The position numbers were made by a program, and so were the translations under genes. Positions 55,359-64,000 of a stretch of 64,000 nt of DNA are shown piece by piece. The DNA is from Halicephalobus mephisto. Its lineage: Eukaryota > Nematoda > Chromadorea > Rhabditida > Panagrolaimidae. Every line of letters starts with the position of its first letter. Positions within the stretch are counted from its first letter, which is position 1. Below the pieces are notes generated by a model. That model saw nothing but the letters and a program-made list of their open reading frames with translations. It ran no database searches and was not told the origin of the DNA. The stretch covers positions 930,001 to 994,000 of the forward strand of contig SWDT01000010.1 in NCBI GenBank assembly GCA_009193035.1, in the 5' to 3' direction.

Positions 55359-57496
55359 ATCTTTCCAGAGTTCCGATTTGCTCAGTCTCCCGAAAAGAAA
55401 GCTTTACATTTGGGTTCATCCCCTTCCAAAGTACGCATTGAGTCAGATTTAGCTTTGTAATTTTTTATTCTAATTTTTTAACACAAAATTATGGAAATGA
55501 AGCAATTTTTGAATGTAAAAATTCCTTGGAAAATCCTGGGATATGGTAGAAGATTCTGAATTTTTGGAGAATCTTGTGGAAGTTCCTTGAGAATTTCGGA
55601 AGAATTCTTGAGTACTCTTAAATCTGGGAGAAAATTCTGGAGTCTTCTGAAATCTGGTGGAAGATTCCGGAAGTTTGTCAAAGTCTGTAAAATCTGGTGG
55701 AAGATTCTGGAGTTTTGGTAATTTGTGAAGCTTTTTAGAATTTTCTAGAAATTTCTAAAATCTAATAAAAACTATTAAAATTTTTTAAAATCTTATAAAA
55801 ATTCTGAAAGTTTATAAAAATCTTTAAAATTTAGAAATTTATAAAAATTGTAGAAATTTCTGGGGTCTTACAGTATCCTACAGGAACTTATGAAGCATTT
55901 CTAGACATTTATAGAATCTAGTAAAAACTATTAAAATTTTCTAAAATTTTGCAGAACTTTTTGACATTTTTCAAAATAAAGTAAAAATTTTACAAAACTT
56001 TTTGTAGTCTTCTGTATCTTCTTCCAGACTCCTAGAATCCTCCAGAATTCCAAATTTTATTTAAAATTAGAATTTTCTAAGATGTTTTAAAAATTTTTTT
56101 CTTAAAAAATTTATTTTAAATTTCGTAAAAAATTTATTTTAAATTTTTGAAGAAGTGTGAGTTTTCAGAAAATCCGGGATTCCAGCAGAGTTTTAATTGT
56201 TTGGGAAAAGCGTAAAGTTATTCAACAACAGAAAATCCTAATTAGAGACCCGGTCAATCCGGGTCTTCCCACGAATCTTGTAATTATCCAGAACAGTCGG
56301 CAAACTGGATTTGTGTTTTGCGCAATCCACGAGTTGCTTTCTGGATTATCCGGATAATCTCGTTATATGCAGCTGATGACTTGATTTTGAGAAGTTTTGA
56401 CAGAATTCAGAATCATTGAGATTGGATTTTTAAAACAGCACTGTAGGGAACCCATTAGCAGCAGTCCGAGAACAATGGACACTTTTTGGGACATGATAGG
56501 TGACGACCTGGGATTTCAGCCTCCAACCGGATAAATGGCCAGATGACCGGGAAAGGGATACTGTCAAATCTGGGTATTTTTAAAATTTCTTAGAATATGT
56601 CGAAAATAAAAAAATTCAAATAACTGAATTTTTTAAAATATGTTAAAAATACTAAAAATTCAAAAACTTGAATTTCTTAAAATATATTGAAAAATACTAA
56701 AAAATTGATCAATTAAAACTTTCAAAATTTATGTCGAAATTATTTCGTAAGAAAATTCATAAAAATTGAAAAAATTATAAGAGATTTTAAAAAAAAATCC
56801 AATTTTTAATTTCTACAGTAACATAATTTTTTTGAAAGAATTTTAAAAATACCGATTTTTAATTTCTACAATAACATAATTTTTTTGAAAGAATTTTATA
56901 AAAATACGGATTTTTAATTTCTACAGTAACACAATTTTTTTTGAAAGAATTTTAAAAATACCGATTTTTGTGATAGTATGATTTCTATCCAGATTATGGT
57001 TCTAAAATTAGCTTTGTTGATTCCCATGAAGACCGTAATTTGTCGCGGGAAAAGTCGGGGATAAGAAAACTGAAGAGGTCCGAATGCGGTGAGCGCGAAA
57101 CCCAATCAAAAGACACGGCTAGAAATCAAAAAACTCGGACTAATCCGGCCAAGTTTACTCAAGAATCGTTTGACGGCGACACTTTAAAGTTTAAATTAGG
57201 TCAAAATTTCCTGTTTCGGCATTTTTATAAAAAAAATTGAATAATTATTTTCCTGAATCTTAATGTATTTTTTTATTCATTAAGTTTTTATTCAATAATG
57301 AAATTTTTCTTTGTTTGGACAAAGTTATTTTTTAATGAAGAAGAATCTTCAAAGTCGGACCGCTTCATCGGACTAATGGGATCCGCAAATATCGCAGGCA
57401 ATCACCAGATCGGGGGCTTTTGGCAGCAATATGGCATGTCTAAGATGGGCTTTTGAGGTCATGTCCTCAATTAAGGGACAAACTTGAATTTCGAAA
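55359..57496. other. Intergenic 3' of the homeobox gene
   Basis: The 3' UTR is followed by GAA/TTC degenerate repeats (55500-56070, GGTGGAAGATTCTGGAG). Ordinary sequence without a supportable ORF follows (56150-56570). Three copies of ATTTTTAATTTCTACAGTAA / CATAATTTTTTTGAAAGAAT (56800-56970) come next, then a less A/T-rich stretch at 57000-57480 without a gene call. Confidence 0.5.
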
Positions 57497-57672
57497 TACA
57501 GTGAAACCTCAATATAAACACCTTCGATAAATACAAATCCTCTTTAAAAACAACTCGGTTCCGACCCCTACTGTGGATTTTCCCCTAGTAAACCCCTCGA
57601 TAAATACAAATCCTCTTTAAAAACAACATTTCTGCCGTCCCTTCGGGTTGTTTTTAGCGAGGTTTTACTGTA
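57497..57672. mobile_element. pogo-like mini-element, 176 bp
   Basis: The left end TACAGTGAAACCTCAATATA is mirrored by a right end GAGGTTTTACTGTA. The interior contains CTCGGTTCCGACCCCTACTG and TGCCGTCCCTTCGGGTTG. Confidence 0.8.
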
Positions 57673-57721
57673 TTTTTAGGGAATAAATATTATAGAAAAG
57701 CACCTATCATAAAGATATAAG

Positions 57722-57897
57722 TACAGTGAAACCTCGCTAAAAACACCCTCGATAAGAGCAAATCCTCTTTAAAGACAACTCGGTTCCGACCCCTACTGTG
57801 GATTTCCCCCTAGTAAACCCCTCGATAAAGGCAACTCCTCTGTAAAAACAACTTTTCTGCCGTCCCTTCGGGTTACTTATATCGAGGTTTTACTGTA
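57722..57897. mobile_element. pogo-like mini-element, 176 bp, second copy
   Basis: It has ends TACAGTGAAACCTCGCTAAA and ACTTATATCGAGGTTTTACTGTA and the same interior as the copy 50 bp to the left. Both copies face the same way. Confidence 0.8.
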
Positions 57898-60800
57898 CTT
57901 TAAAAATAAAAAAATTTAATTTTTCACATAGGATTTGCATATTTTTATTGAAATTGATGATCAAACTAAAAAGAATATGGTTGTCGATGCAATCGAAGAC
58001 AACAGTGGTGGAGAACAGCGGATGAATCATCGATGGAAAGAGACAAACAACCTCTACACTCCACTATCAATGTGCTTGATTCACGTTTTGTGTTTACTGT
58101 AATTCTATAATGCTTTAAATAATCGTAATGTATTACGTATTATGTATTATATATTACGTATTACATATTATATATTACGTATTACGTATTATATCTATAT
58201 CTTGCTTTATCGGGGTTGTTATAATTATCACTTTCTTTGGTTTAACTACCCAAGTCTGAGGGGGCAATAAAGAGACCGATACGAATTAGTAGTAAAAGGA
58301 ATTGCTACGTTTATGGTCATACGTGATCTCGTCAAGCCCGAGACAGAGAGAAACGGAAGAAGTGCTGTGAGCCGCAAGGAAACACACAAGAAATAAGTTA
58401 ATTATTGTAATCCAGTAATTATTGTATTTGCTTTAATCAATAATCTTTTTATCGAACCGTTTTCAAAGTTCGAAGTCGAAATTTGCAATTTTCGTGTTGT
58501 GACAGAATTCATAAATTTTTTGTGTTTAAAAAAGTCGTTTTAGTTAAATTAGTAGGACTTTGTATATAGTTCTGTTTCATCAAAGTTCGAAGTAAAAGAT
58601 AATAGTCAAAGTTAAATGTCAAAGTTGGTAATCAGAGTTCGAAATCAAAGTTGAATTCCAAAATTCGGACTTTTCGCTTTAAGACAAATTTTTTTATATT
58701 TCAAAAATCTGTTTTACTTAAATTGATAAAACTTTGTATATAGTTCTGTTTCATCAAAGTTCGAAGTAAAAGATAATAGTCAAAGTTGAATTCCAAAATT
58801 CGACGTTAAAATTCGGACTTTTCGCTTTAAGACAAATTAAATTTTTTTATATTTCAAAAATCTGTTTTACTTAAATTGATAAAACTTTGTATATAGTTCT
58901 GTTTCATCAAAGTTCGAAGTAAAAGATAATAGTTAAAGTTGAATTCCAAAATTCGACGTTAAAATCCGGACTTTTCACATCAAAATAAATTATATTTTTT
59001 TATATTTCAAAAATCTGTTTTACTTAAATTGATAAAACTTTGTATTTAGATTCTCGAAGTCAAAACATCGTATTTCGGCGTGAAAAGTCCAAACTTTAGC
59101 AATAAATTTTGATCCTGAACTTTGAAACAAAATATTAATTATTATTTTTAATTTTTTGCAAACATTAAAATTTCAATTAAAGTTATGTTTTATTTTCCTC
59201 TAGTTTTATATTTTTAGATCCTTCCAGGTGTAACTTATAGTTCTATATATATAGTTTGATATTAAAAAAAGAACCAACGTGACTTTGACTCAGATTAAAA
59301 TTTTCAAAAAAAAATCAAAACTGAAATCAAAATAATGTTAGTTTTTATTAAATTTATTACTTTAAACATTTACAAAATTCTTAATTTCTGCATAAATTAA
59401 TATAAAAATTAAAAAACATGATTTCGGTGAAAATCAAAATTTGTTATATACGAAAATTGCGATCAAAATTATATAATTTTCCATTTATTTTTGTATTTTT
59501 ATCAACTTTCGGAGTTTTTGCGTAATACTATGCATGTTTTGATATATAAAAAAAGTTGGAAAATAAAATAATTTTGATTGATATAAAAAGGTATAATTTC
59601 AAACACAAAAATTTCAATCAAAGTTTCTTTATTTTTGAATATTTTTATATTTATCGATTCCTCGAAAGTTAGTTCACAATATTATGTAAGTTTTGATATA
59701 TAAAAAAACATTAAGAAATTAAATAATTTTAAGCAAAGTGAAAATGCGCAATTTCAAACACAAAAATCTCGATCAAAGTTTCTTTATTTTTGAATATTTT
59801 TATATTTATTGATTCCTCGGAAGTTAGTTCACAATATTATGTAAGTTTTGATATATAAAAATATTATAAAAAATTAAATAATTTTAAACAAAATTTAAAA
59901 GCAAAGAAAAACGAAATCGAATCGATGACTTTCGAACAAAAATTTTTTTCTTTTTTTTGCTCATTCAAACATCCCTAATTTTTTTTATTTAAAAAAGTAG
60001 ACTAAAGTCCCTGTTATATTTAGAATTTTTATTTTTACGTTTCTTAAATAATCTGTCACTTTTTTGAATTTTAGATTTTTAATGACATTTAAATTAATTT
60101 TTACTTTTTGTATTTCCTGCAGTTTCCAATATTTTTGTTCATTAGAACTTTGCTGATATTTTTCAAAAATATATTTCATCATTTATGCCAAACTTTTATT
60201 TTTAATTATACTTTTACCGAGATCCGGCAGGTGAATTCTGAAACGTCATCGGCTATCTTTGTCGATAAATTTTTGATTTTTGTGTTTTCTGTTCAATATT
60301 TGTAAAATTCGTTATTCAAAAATTACAAAATAAAACATTCAAAAAATAAAAATTTAAATCATAATTTTGAAAAATTAAATTATTATTTATTTTAAAAATT
60401 AAAAATTCCATTCGAAAATTATTTATTATTTATTTTTTTGAAGTAATTTTAGATTATTTACTTCAATTTGGTTCTAAAAATATAAAAATAATAAAAAATA
60501 TAAAAATATAAAAAATATAAAAAATATAAAAAATATAAAAAATATAAAAAATATAAAAAATTTAAAAATTTAAAAATTTAAAAATTTAAATTATAAAAAT
60601 TAAAAAATAAAATTATAAATTATAAAATAAAATTTAAAATTATTAAAATTACGAAAAATTTAAATTATAAAAAATTTTAAATTTTATTTTTTAGAAGTAA
60701 TTTAAAATTGAAATTTTTTAAAATAGAAATTACTTTATATATTAAAATAATTTTATTTAGAAACTTTTAATTGAATTTTTGTATTTTTAGAAGTTGGAAG

Positions 60801-61060
60801 TAAAAGATTAATTTTAGACAAAATTTATTTTTTAATTTTTTTCAAAATAAAATTTATTTTTTAATTTTTTTAAAATAAAATTTATTTTTTAAGTTTTTTG
60901 AAATAAAGTTTATTTTTTAAGTTTTTTCAAAATAAAGTTTATTTTTTAATTTTTTTAAAATAAAGTTTATTTTTTTAATTTTTTTTGAAATAAAATTTAT
61001 TTTCCAAAAATAGTCACTATTTTTTTTTAAATAGTGACTATTTTATGTTTATTTAAAGTT
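57898..61060. other. Intergenic repeats
   Basis: A TTACGTATTATATA microsatellite lies at 58130-58195. An unassigned, less A/T-rich stretch at 58240-58400 (GGGGGCAATAAAGAGACCGA, CGTCAAGCCCGAGACAGAGA) follows. A tandem repeat of about 150 bases at 58490-59060 has TTGTATATAGTTCTGTTTCA and TCAAAGTTCGAAGTAAAAGA. A repeat pair of about 120 bases at 59580-59880 has GATCAAAGTTTCTTTATTTT. ATAAAAAATATAAAAA and AAATAAAGTTTATTTTTTAA arrays fill 60470-61010. No gene is seen. Confidence 0.5.
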
Positions 61061-61402
61061 TAGTCACTATCCTAAGCACTCGAGAATATTTACAGGAACA
61101 ATTGACGAAACAATAAAACTGAATCCGGACCTCCTGCCATTCAGCAAATAAACGGAAAAACTGGCATTCCATGACTTGTTTGACCTCAGATTGAAACGGT
61201 TGACGATTTCCGCGCGACAAGTGGCCGTATAAACATTTATTTTTTTGTTCAGGATGTCTAGCTTGTTTACGAGTCAAAATATGGTTTCCTTTTTTATTCA
61301 GGTGTTAGACATTCATTTGGACTTGAAAATACAGGGAAGTGAAAATCCGTCGGAAGTTATTGGATTTCAAAGACTCGTCCTCATGCTCGAGTAAAAGCAT
61401 CT

Positions 61403-61505
61403 TCAGACGGCTTTGATCTCCTCGAGAGCCTCGACATGATTGTTTTCGTCGAGATGGTTTTTGACAAACAAAGGGGTGATTTGGATCAATTAAGATAATT
61501 GCGAA
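61403..61505 (-). CDS. Possible terminal coding fragment
   Basis: A frame reads DFFAIILIDPNHPFVKNHLD then ENNHVEALEEIKAV and a TGA. The composition is protein-like and less A/T-rich than the flanks. It has no start and only a weak acceptor (TTTTCAAAG). I do not recognise the family, and it may be the last exon of a lost or unseen gene. Confidence 0.25.
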
Positions 61506-61807
61506 AAAATCTTTGAAAATAATTTACAAAATTAAATTTAATAATTTACAAAATTAAATTTAATAATTTACAAAATTAAATTTAATAATTTTCGTTTTGA
61601 GACATTTTCGAATCAGAAATCATATTGAATAATTTGCGGAAAATTTTGAGGATTAATATTTGGATAAATCCCGACGAAAGTTGTGGTTTGTAAAAATTCG
61701 TATTTTTAAAAATTTATTTTTTTTTTAAATATAAAACAAAATGACGTCAGTTTTTTACACACAAAAATGTAAATTTTGATTTCGTAATTTTCAACTGTGA
61801 TAAAACT

Positions 61808-62189
61808 GCACACAAAAAAATATAACTTTTATTTTTTAACAATTACGAAATGTAACATAATAGTCACATTTTATAAATATTACACATTTGTGACGAAAAT
61901 TAAAACTTAATAATGACGATTTGCATTTGTTAATACAGTAAAAGTTACGGTTTTTTGTGTATAGGGATTTAGGATAGTGATTCTTTTTAACTCAAATTAA
62001 TGCTTTCTAGTCACTATCCAAAAATAACTCCAATACAAAAAACGTAACTTTTGTCCCGTAGCAATTGCGAAATGTAACATAATCGTCACATTTTTCATGA
62101 ATATTTGACTTTTGTGACAAAAATTAAAACTTAATAATGATGATTTATGTGTGTTACCGGACTAACAGTTACGCTTCTTTTTGTGCGCA
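61808..62189. mobile_element. Family B element, 382 bp
   Basis: It runs from TGCACACAAAAAAATATAAC to ACAGTTACGCTTCTTTTTGTGCGCA. It has TTTGTGACGAAAATTAAAAC and the AGGATAGTGATTC / TCACTATCCAAAAATAACTC pair. There is no ORF. Confidence 0.75.
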
Positions 62190-62269
62190 GAAATGAATGA
62201 ATAATTATTCCTAGTATACTAGATACTAGATACTAGATACATGATAATTATTATTGCTAGATCGTGGAT

Positions 62270-62620
62270 CTATCCATTAGAACGCAGACCTGTACAGTAT
62301 TGGTCCCGAAGGGAAATGCCCTGAGGGTAAAATAGGGGGAATTACGATTGAGCATTGGCGAGAAATTAAAAAAGTTATTCAATATTCATCAAAATTATTT
62401 TGTATCTCGTGTTTCTGGCTCAATAAAGTAATTTTGTATATCTTTCTCGTCTCCATGTGGATCAGGAATCCCTAATCACGATCTAATGATTATATTTTAT
62501 ACAATGCAATTGAGAGTTTCATTCATGACGATCGATATTCCACACTTTCTGATATTTAAACTATCGCTTCAAATCCTCTCTTTATAGTTCAGTTTTCTGT
62601 CTTAACAGAGTGCTTAGATC
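62270..62620. mobile_element. Dispersed repeat, possibly LTR fragment, second copy
   Basis: It is collinear with 22310-22700: CCGAAGGGAAATGCCCTGAG, GCTCAATAAAGTAATTTTGT, CTCGTCTCCATGTGGATCAG GAATCCCTA and TCGATATTCCACACTTTCTG. Confidence 0.4.
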
Positions 62621-62639
62621 CAACTTTATCATATAGCGG

Positions 62640-63200
62640 ATACTGACGAGGATAACTCACTATTTGGGAAGTATAAAAGTGCTGAAAACCCAAAGTTTGG
62701 GTTTTCTATTACTGCCTTGTGTGGTATTCTAATGTGATATAAACAAGTGTTTATCACATCTTCCTTCCGATATTCAGCGACCTTGAGCGGTGAAAGGACT
62801 AGAAGTCATACGGTGTAACCCCAGGTACCCGAAACCGACCACTATTGCACCACCAAGACCTAGGGCGGAGAGTCACGAATGATGGATCAACAGCTGAACA
62901 CATTCTAGAAACACAATAGCTACGGAGTTAGTGACTAGAACTACAGCCGACTTTAACCAGCCAACTGTCGACGTGGAACCAACACAGATTCCTCTGTGCA
63001 AACGGCACCAACGCTTCTCCTCAACCGACAGTTAAGACAACCTATCAATTGGACATCTCACCATCCAAGTACCGAGATGTTATTCCCCGATTTTGTAGCA
63101 ATTATATAACTGTTGAAAGAGGCAATAAATAATAATAACCAGCCAACTGTTAGTGTAAACCTGTTAAAAACGGCAATTATCACGTCTAGTATGCAAAAAT
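62640..63200. other. Unassigned G/C-richer stretch, possibly transposon-derived
   Basis: It contains the palindrome ACCCAAAGTTTGGGT, a direct repeat AACCAGCCAACTGT (62953 and 63138) and ordinary mixed sequence, but stops in all frames. It follows the LTR-like copy, so it could be the remains of that element's interior. Confidence 0.35.
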
Positions 63201-63210
63201 TAAATAGAAA

Positions 63211-63532
63211 TACAGTGAAATCTCGATATAAACACCTTCGATAAGAGCAAATCCTCTTTAAAAACAACTCGGTTCCGACCCCTACTGTGGATTTTCCCCT
63301 AGTAAACCCCTCGATAAAGGCAAATCCTCTGTAAAAACAACTCAGTTCCTACCCCTACTGTGGATTTTCCCCTAGTAAACCCCTCGATAAAAGCAAATCC
63401 TCTTTAAAAATAACTCGGTTCCAACCCCTACTGTGGATTTTCCCCTAGTAAACCCTTCGATAAGAGCAACTCCTCTGTAAAAACAACATTTCTGCCGTCC
63501 CTTAGGGTTACTTATATCGAGGTTTCACTGTA
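63211..63532. mobile_element. pogo-like mini-element with amplified core, 322 bp
   Basis: The ends TACAGTGAAATCTCGATATA and TTATATCGAGGTTTCACTGTA are nearly perfect inverted repeats. The interior unit of about 73 bases (CTCGGTTCCGACCCCTACTG, TGGATTTTCCCCTAGTAAAC) is present three times instead of once. Confidence 0.8.
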
Positions 63533-63619
63533 ACTCTATAAATTTAAAAATTCATAAAATTACAAACGAATAAATTGAAAATCAGAAAAATAAACAGATA
63601 AAAAAAATCAAGTTTTTAT

Positions 63620-64000
63620 ATGTAATAAACGCAAGTTTGATTTTTGAGATTTTGTATCTTGCAGTGTTATTTTGCTTGAATTATTTACGAAATAAATTTG
63701 CCATCGATATTTTTAAACATAATTGAATATTTTTAAGTAAATTTAGAAACGGATCTGCAGATAAACGAGAAGGCAAATAGTACGAACTCTACATGGCAGA
63801 TGCAAGTTTGTCTTTGAGATTTTGTATCTCCAAGTGTTACGTCATTTGAAGTAGTTACAAAGTAAATTTAATCTTAGTAGTTTGAAATTTGGATATTCAT
63901 TGCCAGATGTACAAGCAGATCCACAAAAGAATATGAATTCGATATATATATATAGTATATGAAAAGTACAGTTTTTAGGATTCTGTATCTTCCAGTATTT
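63620..64000. repeat. About 165-bp tandem repeat reaching the window edge
   Basis: GATTTTTGAGATTTTGTATC / TTGCAGTGTTAT recurs near 63640, 63810 and 63970, with related sequence between. The array is cut by the window end. Confidence 0.6.

Noticed and set aside
62640..63200. tRNA or other structural RNA in the G/C-richer stretch
   Set aside because: The short palindrome and repeats do not form a cloverleaf, and no A-box or B-box with matching stems was found by eye.

Overview
The window is about 64 kb of AT-rich genomic DNA from a nematode. It is most likely a rhabditid, either a Caenorhabditis or a close relative. The grounds are compact exons joined by GT..TTTTCAG introns, pyrimidine-rich acceptors directly upstream of several start codons (as expected for spliced-leader trans-splicing), closely spaced same-strand genes, and a gene set with clear nematode counterparts. 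All gene models below were built by hand by joining exons on phase and splice sites, and the stated lengths follow from that joining.

Left part (1-22 kb). On the minus strand lies a peptide-type GPCR (90-4162, 471 aa), then a DM-domain (doublesex/mab-3) zinc-finger gene (7417-9323). A 7-kb repeat-rich desert follows, containing one doubtful small ORF. A tiny plus-strand gene for an allatostatin-C-like neuropeptide comes next (16701-17353), and then a minus-strand STAT transcription factor that is short at its N-terminus (18114-22090).

Middle (22-44 kb). A 6-kb block (22-28 kb) is almost entirely small transposons and relics. After it come a 49-codon secreted ORF (27996-28145) and an unusual minus-strand preproprotein (28284-31052). 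This protein has 19 acidic units, each preceded by an Arg-x-x-Arg site, followed by a Gly/Tyr/Met-rich peptide like nematode epidermal antimicrobial peptides and a final RRR-WWWG. Next are a secreted protein with Ser/Pro-rich repeats and three 4-Cys modules (32492-35437), an Rh-type ammonia channel (36456-40824), and the transmembrane nucleoporin NDC1/NPP-22 (41033-43482). The last two are only 208 bp apart in the same orientation, as in a nematode operon.

Right part (44-64 kb). A broken Tc1/mariner-type transposase lies beside a broken HSP70-like fragment and a frameshifted ORF relic. Long degenerate repeat tracts follow. The only well supported gene here is a plus-strand NK-2-class homeobox gene (53048-55358). 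The last 8.6 kb are mainly repeats.

Repeats dominate the non-coding DNA. There are two families of short inverted-repeat elements sharing one terminal sequence (TACACACAAAA), several pogo/Tigger-like elements with CAGT-GAAC-TCGATATAA-type ends, an 0.8-kb inverted-repeat element, intronic minisatellites, and long arrays built on TTCTAGAA (heat-shock-element-like) half-sites. No tRNA, rRNA, CRISPR or viral gene was recognised.
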